DNA from: Alteriqipengyuania halimionae
GTDB taxonomy: Bacteria > Pseudomonadota > Alphaproteobacteria > Sphingomonadales > Sphingomonadaceae
Assembly: GCF_009827575.1 (NCBI RefSeq)
Contig: NZ_WTYR01000001.1
Span: forward strand, 558,001-622,000
Direction of reading: 5' to 3'
Length of the DNA: 64,000 nucleotides
Both the position numbers and the translations under genes were made by a program. Of the stretch, positions 20,251 to 28,238 are shown piece after piece. A model generated the notes under the pieces. The model was given only the letters and a program-made list of their open reading frames with translations. It was not told where the DNA came from and did not search any database. Every line of letters starts with the position of its first letter. Within the stretch, counting starts at the first letter, position 1.

Positions 20251-21363
20251 TTATTTGATCGTCGCTCGGAAAACGAGCGCGGCTTCCTGGTCGGCCGCGA
20301 GGTCCGGCAAGGTGCCGCTCACGTTCTGACCGGCGATCGAACCCGTGCCGCTCTGCGTGGCGGAACACGCATCCGACGAGGAGGCGACCGGTCCGCGAAT
20401 GCTGACCGTGCCTGCAGGCTGCAATTGCGAGGGAACCGGGTCGTTGATGGCGATGTTCGCCGCCGTTGCCGCTCCCGAACCATTGGTCACGCGGATGCAG
20501 TATTCGATCACGGCACCCGGAATCGCTTTCGGCTCTGCGCCCCCGGTCGGGTCGGAAATGACCGAGCTGAGCTTGTTGACGCTCAGATCGGCACCCGCGA
20601 CCGTGTAGGAACTCGTTGCCGAGTGCTTGCCGTCACGGGCCGCATCACCGCTGATGCCCGCGGCATCGGCGAAGACCGTTTCCATGCTGGCCTTGCCATT
20701 GACGGTCGAAACCGGCGTCTGGCTTAGCGCACTGCCGCCGCTACCACCCTTGGCCGCGGCGACGCCGCCGCCACCGGTGCCGGCGATATTGCTACCGCTG
20801 GCGGACACGCCGCTGGCGGCCGTGGCGGTCAGGGCGACCACCGCGTTCTGGCCGTTGGTCGGCAGGACGCCGCCGCTGGCGATATCCGAGACGACGAACA
20901 CCGTCACCGCATCGCCCGAGGCGAGGCCCGAAATGGCCGATACCTGCGCGTCGTTGGTGGCGCTGAACACGCCGTTGTTATCGACGTCGATCCAGACCTT
21001 GATATTGGACACGTTGAACGCGTCGCCGGTCTGGTTCGATCCGGCCAGCAGGAAATCGAGCATATCGTTCGATTCGTTGGTGACCTTGAACTTGGTAACC
21101 GCCGAAAGCTGGCCCGGATTGACCGAAACGGCCCCCGTATCGAGCGTCTGCACGTCGAGATCGACCTTGCGGTCCACCTTGAACGTGTCGTTGGCGCTCA
21201 GCTGGGTCTGGTTGACCCCGCCTACCTTGTAATCCACCGATACGGTGTTGGTGATGTCGACACCCGCCTTCGTTCCGATCGGACCCGCCAGGGCCGGAAT
21301 CGGAGTGAGCGCAAGCGCAACACCACTCACCGTAAACAGCAGTCTGCTGCTACGTTTCATCAT
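20251..21363 (-). CDS. Secreted DUF11 protein with Cys-pair module
   Basis: 370 residues from the ATG at 21363, which has AAGGAG 7 bases upstream; an upstream reading to 21426 has no such site. A signal peptide (MMKRSSRLLFTVSGVALALT to ALAG) leads to an NTVSVDY motif (about 34-60) like the other locus members. A Gly/Ala-rich central stretch (about 170-230) follows. The last DUF11 domain (about 258-370) contains AIPGAVIEYC with C289 and C333, closely matching the last domain of the downstream P-domain protein. It ends ALVFRATIK without any anchor. It is probably an abundant exported subunit; function is unknown. Confidence 0.82.
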   Translation of the reverse strand: MMKRSSRLLFTVSGVALALTPIPALAGPIGTKAGVDITNTVSVDYKVGGVNQTQLSANDTFKVDRKVDLDVQTLDTGAVSVNPGQLSAVTKFKVTNESNDMLDFLLAGSNQTGDAFNVSNIKVWIDVDNNGVFSATNDAQVSAISGLASGDAVTVFVVSDIASGGVLPTNGQNAVVALTATAASGVSASGSNIAGTGGGGVAAAKGGSGGSALSQTPVSTVNGKASMETVFADAAGISGDAARDGKHSATSSYTVAGADLSVNKLSSVISDPTGGAEPKAIPGAVIEYCIRVTNGSGAATAANIAINDPVPSQLQPAGTVSIRGPVASSSDACSATQSGTGSIAGQNVSGTLPDLAADQEAALVFRATIK

Positions 21364-21379
21364 GGTTCTTCTCCTTGGC

Positions 21380-21409
21380 GATCCGCAATTTCCGTCCCAC
21401 CCGCGGATC
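21380..21409. other. Inverted repeat upstream of the 370-residue DUF11 gene
   Basis: GATCCGC and GCGGATC are perfect 7-base inverses 16 bases apart. They lie in the 87-base gap between the small and the 370-residue DUF11 genes, just upstream of its ribosome-binding site. It is a possible intercistronic mRNA hairpin. Confidence 0.35.
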
Positions 21410-21450
21410 AAGGCGGGTATCTCCATGAGAGAATGCTGTAGTTATTTCAG

Positions 21451-21915
21451 TTATTTGACCTGTGCGAAGAAGATCGCTTCGCCGGACTCCCCGGGCGCGA
21501 TGCTGGGAATGATCCAACGTACATGCGTCACGTCCGAGAGTTCGGCCGGTCGCTGCGTTCCGTCCTCCGCAGCGACCGTCCGTCCCGAGAGCCGTCCGAA
21601 GCTCTCTCCCCCATCGACCGATACGAGAAAGTCCCCGTCCTCGGCCAAACTCACCGCGCCCGGAAGCGGGTTGGTGATTACGAAATCCTCGGCCGGCTCG
21701 GCCCCGCTATTGTCGTAGCGGGTAACGAATTTGAGCCGGTCACCGGGAAAAACCTGTTCGGGCGCGACATAGGTCGTCACGCCATCGACATCCTTGGCGA
21801 CTTGGACCTCGCTATCGAGCGAGACCGCGTCCTGCGCCGCAGCCGGGGCGGGCGTCAGCACGCTGGCAGCGGCAAGCGCGACGATGCAGATCGCATGTTT
21901 GAAGATCGTGTTCAT
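21451..21915 (-). CDS. Small secreted single-DUF11-domain protein
   Basis: 154 residues. A signal peptide (MNTIFKHAICIVALAAASVL to APAAAQ) is followed by one DUF11-like domain (about 35-154, FPGDRLKFVTRYDNSGAEPA, then VITNPLPGAV). GAGGGA lies 8 bases before the ATG. The gene starts 11 bases after the first DUF11 gene. It ends GEAIFFAQVK, with the invariant Phe sixth from the end shared by three neighbours. It may be a minor subunit or a cap; function is unknown. Confidence 0.8.
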   Translation of the reverse strand: MNTIFKHAICIVALAAASVLTPAPAAAQDAVSLDSEVQVAKDVDGVTTYVAPEQVFPGDRLKFVTRYDNSGAEPAEDFVITNPLPGAVSLAEDGDFLVSVDGGESFGRLSGRTVAAEDGTQRPAELSDVTHVRWIIPSIAPGESGEAIFFAQVK

Positions 21916-21926
21916 GGCTGTGTCCC

Positions 21927-22907
21927 TCAGTCGATGATGACGTCGAAAGTGACGGTGAAAGCGTTGCCCGCAGCGGCATTGCCGACGAGCACGTCGACCC
22001 CGCTTGCATCGACCTTGCCCGCATCGCCGTCCTCGGCGTCGGTCAGGGCGGCGGTATCGAGGGTGAGCGAACCGGCGGCGTAGGAAGTGCCGCTCGGGAT
22101 CGCGTCGGTGATGCGCAGGTTCGAAATCGAACCGCTGCCGCTGACCGTCGCGACCAGCGTATATGTCACGCGAGCGCCCGGAAGCGGCTGGTTGCCGCCG
22201 AAAGAATCGACGATCGCGGCCGATTTGACGAGATCGAGCCCGGCAATGCTGGCGATGACACCGCCGAGCATGTCGGCATCGGCTCCGCTCGTGCCGACCA
22301 CGGCATCGGTGCCATCCAGCCCCTTGCCCGCGAATACGGTCCCGACGCTGCCGGTTCCTGTCACTGCTTCGGCATTCACCTTGACGTCGCTGGTGTCGCC
22401 GTCCGCCGCGCTGGCACCTCCGGAAACGAGCACGAAGATGACGAGCGATTCGTCGGCGTCGATTTCGGGCGTGGAATCGCCCAGTGCCAGGATCACGTCG
22501 ACCCCGGCGTCGTATAGGCCGTTATTGTTGGTGTCGTACGCGATCGAATCGAGCGTCGTGTCGAAATCGTTGCCTGCCACGGCCGGATCGGCGCGCAAGT
22601 TGAAGGCTTCGGGCGCATTGCCCGTATTGGTCAGCTTATAGGCGAGGATTGCCGAACCGCCGCCGATCGGAAGCGGCGCACCGTCCTGCCAGGCAAGCGC
22701 GACGTCGAGCAATTCGTCGACCGTCACCGTGACGGTGTTGGAATCGACCGTCTTGGGTCCCGTGCCGTCCGTATAGGTAGCCGAAGCCGTGTTGTTGATG
22801 AGCGTTCCTGCCCGCACGCCATCGGCGTGAGCATCGCTCGGCGATAACAGGCAAGCAACAGCGAGTGCGCTTGCCGCGCATGTCAGTTTTCCGTCCCACA
22901 TGCCCAT
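21927..22907 (-). CDS. Secreted DUF11 protein, first gene of the locus
   Basis: 326 residues. A signal peptide (about 1-28, ending SDAHA) leads to LINNTASATYTDG (about 35-47), the motif shared with the giant and 370-residue proteins. A first beta-sandwich contains a DTNNNGLYDAG-type Asp/Asn loop like a calcium site (about 125-135). A last DUF11 domain (about 225-326, LDLVKSAAIVDS, then TDAIPSG) follows. It ends FTVTFDVIID with no anchor. It is the promoter-proximal gene, so it sets the start of the probable operon, 197 bases from tRNA-Pro. Confidence 0.82.
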   Translation of the reverse strand: MGMWDGKLTCAASALAVACLLSPSDAHADGVRAGTLINNTASATYTDGTGPKTVDSNTVTVTVDELLDVALAWQDGAPLPIGGGSAILAYKLTNTGNAPEAFNLRADPAVAGNDFDTTLDSIAYDTNNNGLYDAGVDVILALGDSTPEIDADESLVIFVLVSGGASAADGDTSDVKVNAEAVTGTGSVGTVFAGKGLDGTDAVVGTSGADADMLGGVIASIAGLDLVKSAAIVDSFGGNQPLPGARVTYTLVATVSGSGSISNLRITDAIPSGTSYAAGSLTLDTAALTDAEDGDAGKVDASGVDVLVGNAAAGNAFTVTFDVIID

Positions 22908-22924
22908 CGTTATGAGCGGGAATG

Positions 22925-22940
22925 GTTATCGTCCGGTTAG
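22925..22940 (-). promoter_or_regulatory. CtrA-like site upstream of the DUF11 locus (weak)
   Basis: On the minus strand CTAA-N7-ATAAC lies about 18 bases before the first DUF11 start codon. It matches the alphaproteobacterial CtrA consensus TTAA-N7-TTAA at 6 of 8 positions. Such partial matches are frequent, so this is only a pointer to possible cell-cycle control. Confidence 0.22.
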
Positions 22941-23104
22941 CAATTGCTTTCCAACCAGTAAACGCGCGGGATACAGTGGTTAACGCGGCGGTAAGTATTT
23001 CGCCGAAGTCGCGAGAATACAGCCACATATCTCGGGGCTTTCCGAACACGGAGCGTCCGAAAATTATGTGATGTCGGCGATAAAAAGGGGGGAAGGGTTC
23101 CAAA

Positions 23105-23181
23105 TGGTCGGGACGACTGGATTCGAACCAGCGACCCCCACACCCCCAGTGTGATGCGCTACCAGACTGCGCTACGTCCCG
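23105..23181 (-). tRNA. tRNA-Pro (GGG anticodon)
   Basis: A 77-base cloverleaf with encoded CCA. The acceptor stem is CGGGACG/CGTCCCG, the anticodon loop is CTGGGGG (anticodon GGG) and the T arm contains GGTTCGAATCC. It is close in sequence to the TGG isoacceptor at 4.1 kb. Confidence 0.97.
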
Positions 23182-23421
23182 ACCTGGAACGAGCGGGCCT
23201 CTAGCCGCGCCTTCGCACCTTTTCAAGCGCGCGCTTGCAGGAGGGTGCAATCTCGCCGTGCGCGTTGCAGGGTAAAACCAATGCTGCTAATCGGCGCGCT
23301 CGAATTTTCGCCGGGCAATTTTCTCGGGAACCGGACTTGTTGGCGCGCGAATGTCCGCCCACATCCGTCCCGATCGCTTCGGCGTTCATCAGAACTGCAT
23401 TCCTCGAGGGGGCCAGACTAC

Positions 23422-23766
23422 ATGCTTTCCGATCAATTGACGCTGCTTGCCGGCGCTGGTGTTGCCGCAGGTGCAGGGGAAAGCCCGCCTTGGTATATCG
23501 CTGCCGTGCCGTGGATCTTCATGTTCGTGATCCTGTGGTTCTTCATCCTGCGCCCCTCGATGAAAAAGCAGAAAGCGCATTACGAGAAGGTCAGCTCGGT
23601 CAAGAAGGGCGACAAGGTCGTCACTGCGGGTGGATTGGTCGGCAAGGTCGTGAAGGCCGATGACGATTATCTCGATATCGATCTGGGCGGCGGCACGCGG
23701 GTGAAGGCGGTGCGAAGCACGATCGCCGACATCGTCCCGCCCGGCGGCCAGGCGGCCAATGATTAA
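23422..23766 (+). CDS. yajC: Preprotein translocase accessory subunit YajC
   Basis: 114 residues. The ATG at 23422 (MLSDQLTLLAG) gives the normal YajC length. It has one membrane helix (about 30-48, IFMFVILWFFILRPSMKKQK), followed by the conserved basic KKQKAHYEKVSSVKKGDKVV and a small beta domain (VTAGGLVGKV). It works with SecD and SecF at the SecYEG channel. It is first in yajC-secD-secF; secD begins 35 bases later. Confidence 0.95.
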   Translation: MLSDQLTLLAGAGVAAGAGESPPWYIAAVPWIFMFVILWFFILRPSMKKQKAHYEKVSSVKKGDKVVTAGGLVGKVVKADDDYLDIDLGGGTRVKAVRSTIADIVPPGGQAAND

Positions 23767-23801
23767 GCCCGCGAACGACTAAGGGACGGAAACGAAACGT
23801 C

Positions 23802-25415
23802 ATGCTCGATTTTCCTCAGTGGAAACGCATCTGGCTATGGGGGCTGACGCTGGTCTTCTGCCTCGCCGCGGTGCCCAGCCTGTTCGCGCTCAGCGGTCAG
23901 AAATATCCCGAACCGCTGGCCAAGATTTACGACCAGTCGGTCAATCTCGGTCTCGACCTTGCCGGCGGTAGCCACATCCTCCTCGAAGCCGAGCCGACCC
24001 AGGTCGCCGCGCAGCGCCTCGAGACGATGGAAGAAAGCGTTTCTGCCGCGATGCGCCGCGCCGATCCGCGCATCCGCATCGGCGATATCTCGCGCCGTGA
24101 GGGTCGCCTGACCTTCATGGTCGAGAACCCGGCCGACGTCGATCGCGCGCGGGACCTGATCGAACCGCTCACCACCGGCGCCGGGCTGACAGGCCAGCGC
24201 GACTGGACGATCCAGGTTGTCGACGGTCAGCGCTTCGTCATCGCGCCGACCCAGGCGGGCATCGACCAGGCGGTCAACAATGCGATGGAAACTGCGGTCG
24301 AAGTCGTCCGCAAGCGTATCGACGCGCTCGGCACGCGTGAGCCGACGATCATCCGTCAGGGCGATAACCGGATCGTGGTGCAGGTCCCCGGCCTGCAAGA
24401 TCCGGGCGAGCTCAAGGACCTGCTCGGTCAGACCGCAAAGCTGGAATTCAAGCTCGTCGATGTCGAGGCACAGGCCTCGGAAATCCAGGAAGGCATCGCT
24501 CGTCCGGGCAGCCAGATCATTCCCGGCGCGCCCGGCAGCGATTTCGAAGGCAGCGCGATCGCGGTCAAGCGCCTCGGCGGGATCAAGGGTGATACGCTGA
24601 CAGACGCTCGCCAGAGCTTCGATGCGCAGACCAACGAGGCCGTGGTCACCATCACGTTCGACAGTTCGGGCGGTCAGCGGTTCGCCAAGCTGACGCGCGA
24701 AAATGTCAACCGACCTTTCGCCATCATCCTCGACGATCAGGTGCTTTCGGCACCCAATATCAACGAGCCGATTCTGGGAGGGACCGCGCAGATTTCGGGC
24801 GGGTTCACCGTCGAGAGCGCCAACCAGCTGGCGATTTCGCTGCGCTCGGGCGCTTTGCCGGTCGATCTCTCGGTGATCGAGGAACGCACTGTCGGACCCG
24901 ATCTCGGGGCGGACTCGATCGAAGCCGGCATGCTCGCGATGGGCGTCGGCTCGATGCTGGTCATCGTGCTGATGATCGTCACCTATGGTCGCTTCGGCGT
25001 CTATTCGACCGTTGCGCTGGCGTTCAACGTGCTGATGATCCTCGGCATCATGGCGATCCTCAACACCACGCTGACGCTGCCCGGTATTGCCGGTTTCGTG
25101 CTGACGATCGGCGCAGCGGTGGACGCCAACGTGCTCATAAACGAACGCATCAGGGAAGAGCGAAAGCGCGGGCGACGCGTCGTCGCCGCGGTCGAGAACG
25201 GCTACAAGGAAGCGAGCCGTGCGATCTACGATGCGAACATCACGAACTTCATCGCCGGCGTGTTGTTGTTCCTGTTCGGTTCGGGACCGGTGCGCGGCTT
25301 TGCCGTGGTGCTCGTGATCGGCCTGTTCACCAGCGTCTTCACCGCCGTCGTTCTCACCCGCATGTGGGTGGCGATGTGGCTGCGCAAGAAGCGCCCCAGC
25401 GAACTCGTAATCTGA
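23802..25415 (+). CDS. secD: Protein translocase subunit SecD
   Basis: 537 residues. The N-terminal helix is followed by VNLGLDLAGGSHILLEAEP (the D1 motif), a large periplasmic P1 domain (about 60-340), and five C-terminal membrane helices. These include FVLTIGAAVDANVLINERIR (the D4 motif with the functional Asp). It uses the proton gradient to pull proteins through SecYEG into the periplasm. The full set of signature motifs is present. The gene is 13 bases upstream of secF. Confidence 0.97.
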   Translation: MLDFPQWKRIWLWGLTLVFCLAAVPSLFALSGQKYPEPLAKIYDQSVNLGLDLAGGSHILLEAEPTQVAAQRLETMEESVSAAMRRADPRIRIGDISRREGRLTFMVENPADVDRARDLIEPLTTGAGLTGQRDWTIQVVDGQRFVIAPTQAGIDQAVNNAMETAVEVVRKRIDALGTREPTIIRQGDNRIVVQVPGLQDPGELKDLLGQTAKLEFKLVDVEAQASEIQEGIARPGSQIIPGAPGSDFEGSAIAVKRLGGIKGDTLTDARQSFDAQTNEAVVTITFDSSGGQRFAKLTRENVNRPFAIILDDQVLSAPNINEPILGGTAQISGGFTVESANQLAISLRSGALPVDLSVIEERTVGPDLGADSIEAGMLAMGVGSMLVIVLMIVTYGRFGVYSTVALAFNVLMILGIMAILNTTLTLPGIAGFVLTIGAAVDANVLINERIREERKRGRRVVAAVENGYKEASRAIYDANITNFIAGVLLFLFGSGPVRGFAVVLVIGLFTSVFTAVVLTRMWVAMWLRKKRPSELVI

Positions 25416-25428
25416 CGGAGACGGACCG

Positions 25429-26406
25429 ATGAAACTCTTGAAGCTCGTCCCCGACGACACGAACATCAAGTTCCTCAAATATCGCGTGCCCTTCTACGTG
25501 ATCAGCGTCCTGCTGATCATTGCGAGCTGGGCGCTGGTGCTGACCAATGGCCTCAATTACGGCGTCGACTTCGCCGGCGGCCAGGAAGTCCGCGCGACCT
25601 TCACCGAGAGCGCGGAGGCTCCGGTGGCCGAAGTCCGCGAAGTGGTGGGCGACCTCGGCTATGGCGAACCTGTGGTGCAGCGCTTCGGGGAGCCCAACCA
25701 GGTCTCGATCCGCGTGCGCCTGCCCGATGAGGTGGCCGACGACAAGGAAGCTGCGCAACGTATCGCCAATGAGGTGGTCGCCGCGCTGCAGTCCGATTTC
25801 CCCGATTTCAGGCTTGACGGCAACGACAACGTCTCGGGCAAGGTTTCGGGCGAGTTCTTCACCCAGGCGCAATGGGCGCTGCTGTTCGCAATGCTGGCGA
25901 TCGCGCTCTACATCTGGATCCGCTTCGAATGGCAATTCGGTGTCGGGGCGCTGTTCGCACTGTTCCACGACGTCTCGCTGACGCTGGGCATGTTCGCGAT
26001 CCTCCAGTTGGAATTCAACCTGACGACCATCGCGGCGATCCTCGCGATCATCGGTTACTCTTTGAACGACACGATCGTCGTCTATGACCGCATCCGCGAG
26101 AACCTGAAGAAATTCCGCAAGATGCCGATCCCCGAGCTGCTCGACCTGTCGGTCAACGAGACTTTGGCGCGTACCGTCATGACTTCGCTGACGCTGCTGG
26201 TCGCGCTGCTTCCGCTGTTGCTGTTCGGCCCGGCGGCGCTGTTCGGTCTTACTTCGGCAATCTTCCTCGGCATCTTCGTCGGGACCTACAGCTCGGTCTA
26301 TATGGCCGCGCCAATCCTGATCTGGCTGGGGGTCGATTCGCACAGCTTCGTTCCCGAAGAGACCGAGCTCGACAAGCAGGAAAAGGCCGCGCGCGGCCTG
26401 GCCTAG
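25429..26406 (+). CDS. secF: Protein translocase subunit SecF
   Basis: 325 residues. The first helix is followed by NYGVDFAGGQEVRATF (the F1 motif), a short periplasmic domain and five helices. GYSLNDTIVVYDRIRENLKK (the F4 motif) lies at about 205-224. It is the partner of SecD. The gene is convergent with the glycosyltransferase and their stop codons overlap at 26403-26406. Confidence 0.97.
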   Translation: MKLLKLVPDDTNIKFLKYRVPFYVISVLLIIASWALVLTNGLNYGVDFAGGQEVRATFTESAEAPVAEVREVVGDLGYGEPVVQRFGEPNQVSIRVRLPDEVADDKEAAQRIANEVVAALQSDFPDFRLDGNDNVSGKVSGEFFTQAQWALLFAMLAIALYIWIRFEWQFGVGALFALFHDVSLTLGMFAILQLEFNLTTIAAILAIIGYSLNDTIVVYDRIRENLKKFRKMPIPELLDLSVNETLARTVMTSLTLLVALLPLLLFGPAALFGLTSAIFLGIFVGTYSSVYMAAPILIWLGVDSHSFVPEETELDKQEKAARGLA

Positions 26407-27590
26407 GAGCGAGGCTCCACAATCGAATCGTAGTGGCGGGCGAGCGCTTCGGCGTGCGCCCGCCAGTCGAATCTTGCGACCGTTTCGGCGACATCGCGCG
26501 GATCGTGCGGATCGCCAAGGACCTCGCGGATACCGTCGGCGATGGCTTGCGGATCGCGTGCGACGATGCGTCCGGCCGCCGGGCTTTGCACCACTTCGCG
26601 CGCCCCGCCGACATCGGGCACGACGATCGGCGTGCCGCTGGCCAGCGCTTCGACCCAGGCATTGGCGAGCCCCTCGCGCTTGGAGGGCAACACCATCGCA
26701 TCGGCGGCAGAGAACAGCACTGGCAGCTTCGCATGCGCGATTCCGCCGAGGAAATGCACGCGCCCGGCAAGGCCCAGCTCGCTGGCGAGGCTCTCGAGCG
26801 CGGCGCGATCGTCTCCGGTCCCGATAATCGCCAGATGGGCGTCATCGAGCAGCGCGAGCGCCTGGATCGCTAGGTCGAAACCCTTGACCGGCACGAGATT
26901 GCCGACGCCCACCAGCAGCGGCGCATCGTCGGGCATGGCGAGCCCGAACTCCTCGGCGATCATGGAGCGCATCGCGCCATTGTCGAGCGGGCGGAACAGG
27001 TCGCGGTCGAGGCCGGTGTAATGCACCGTGATCTCGGCGTCGGTCAGTCCCGATCGGTGCATGTCGTCCGCCAGTGCGCGGCTCACGGCAAGGATGCCAC
27101 CGGCCTGCGCCAGCGCAGTCTGGATCGCGCGTCGGCTATGTCCGCTTGCGCCCCAGTAATGCACGTCTGATCCGCGCGCCTTGGCCGAGAAGGGCAGGCC
27201 GATCGACTCGGCCATCTGTGTCACGGCAGGCGCATCGGGAAACAGGAATTGGGCATCGAGCAGGTCGAACGGTATGTCGCGATGGAGCTCTTCGATCAGC
27301 GGCAGCACGGTCCGCCGGATCGCCCATGGATTGATCCGCGCGCCGACCTTGGGCAGCAGCGGGTACGTCGGGCGCAGCACGCGCACGCCATTTTCGAAAC
27401 TATCGATCGCCGCGTCGCGCAGCGCCGCATACTCCCCCAGCGCAATGGGCGGCACGCCGATCGGGTTGATCACGGTGACGTCCCAATCCGTGTGTTGCGC
27501 AAGCGCTTCCATCGACCGCGCGACGAAGCCGCCGAAGCGGGGCTTGTGCGCGTTCGGGTACAGCGTCGAGATGGCGAGAACGCGTTTCAC
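26403..27590 (-). CDS. Glycosyltransferase (GT4-like)
   Basis: 395 residues from the GTG at 27590, which overlaps the XRE gene stop (GTGA). The mature sequence starts KRVLAISTLYPNAHKPRFGG, a typical GT-B N-terminus. The donor-binding C-terminal half has GVGNLVPVKGFDLAIQAL (about 220-237), then the ExxGLANAWVEALASGTPIV motif (PSKREGLANAWVEALASG, about 310), the nucleotide-sugar Glu site of family 4. It probably makes an exported glycan or glycolipid; donor and acceptor are unknown. Translational coupling to an XRE regulator is unusual. Confidence 0.87.
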   Translation of the reverse strand: MKRVLAISTLYPNAHKPRFGGFVARSMEALAQHTDWDVTVINPIGVPPIALGEYAALRDAAIDSFENGVRVLRPTYPLLPKVGARINPWAIRRTVLPLIEELHRDIPFDLLDAQFLFPDAPAVTQMAESIGLPFSAKARGSDVHYWGASGHSRRAIQTALAQAGGILAVSRALADDMHRSGLTDAEITVHYTGLDRDLFRPLDNGAMRSMIAEEFGLAMPDDAPLLVGVGNLVPVKGFDLAIQALALLDDAHLAIIGTGDDRAALESLASELGLAGRVHFLGGIAHAKLPVLFSAADAMVLPSKREGLANAWVEALASGTPIVVPDVGGAREVVQSPAAGRIVARDPQAIADGIREVLGDPHDPRDVAETVARFDWRAHAEALARHYDSIVEPRS

Positions 27591-28159
27591 AAGCGTCGCA
27601 CCACCATATCGGCGACCGCGATCCATTCGGGGCTGTCGACCACGATTTGGCGCTCGCCCGCCCCGGGCGGAAGAAGCCCGATCAGCGAACCCTGGCGGTC
27701 GATCAACCGGCCAAAGGCGAAACGACCGCCCTTGCGCGGGACCAGCACATCGCGATTGATCGCCTGCTGCGCGTCTTCGGGAGCGATCTGTCGGAGCCAC
27801 AATTGATCGCCCGCGCGGTATTCGCCCTGGGAATGCTCGATCGCCATCACGACGAGCGGCTGGCCTGCACTGAAATCGCTCGGTAGCAGCGCGTCGCGCC
27901 CGCTTTCCAGCGCGTCAGCGCCCTTTTGGCCCAAGCGCGCGATTACTTGCGGATGATCGCTGCTTTCGGAGCGCACCAGCGTATCCGGATCGACGCCGAG
28001 CGCGGCGGCGATCCGGTCCATCCACTTGATCGAGAGATTGCGCATGCCCGTTTCGAGCCGTCCGATCGTCTGTGCGGTGGTCGGCGGGGAGCAAGCCGCG
28101 GCGACTTCGGCCAGTGTCAGCCCCTTCTGCTTTCGGATGTCGCGGATACGGTTGATCAT
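27587..28159 (-). CDS. XRE-family regulator with C-terminal sensor-like domain
   Basis: 190 residues. A Cro/C1-type helix-turn-helix (about 4-57, IRDIRKQKGLTLAEVAAACS, then TIGRLETGMRNLSI) is followed by a C-terminal domain (about 95-190). This has EYRAGDQLWLRQI and LVPRKGGRFAFGRLI, resembling S24/LexA-like folds without a clear Ser-Lys dyad. The gene is divergent from the DUF6456 gene across an 80-base region with inverted repeats. The layout recalls the Caulobacter RogA repressor beside gafYZ, from memory. It is likely autoregulated. Confidence 0.85.
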   Translation of the reverse strand: MINRIRDIRKQKGLTLAEVAAACSPPTTAQTIGRLETGMRNLSIKWMDRIAAALGVDPDTLVRSESSDHPQVIARLGQKGADALESGRDALLPSDFSAGQPLVVMAIEHSQGEYRAGDQLWLRQIAPEDAQQAINRDVLVPRKGGRFAFGRLIDRQGSLIGLLPPGAGERQIVVDSPEWIAVADMVVRRL

Positions 28160-28172
28160 CGGCCATTCCTCG

Positions 28173-28211
28173 CAAATTCGGTTTTTACTTTCCTACAAGA
28201 TAACCAATTTG
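28173..28211. promoter_or_regulatory. Divergent operator region between XRE and DUF6456 genes
   Basis: CAAATT (28173) and AATTTG (28206) flank a wider inverted arrangement GGTT...AACC. Inside it is CTTTCCTACAAGA (28188-28200), identical to the element upstream of the GTA-type holin at 11.6 kb, followed by TAACCA. It is well placed to control both divergent genes. Binding by the XRE protein is inference. Confidence 0.5.
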
Positions 28212-28238
28212 GCAATCCCCGGCTCGAAGGAGAATTGC

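Noticed and set aside
22636-23250. A 204-residue minus-strand frame with GRWFESSRPDH
   Set aside because: That peptide is the translation of a tRNA gene (tRNA-Pro), a well-known annotation error.
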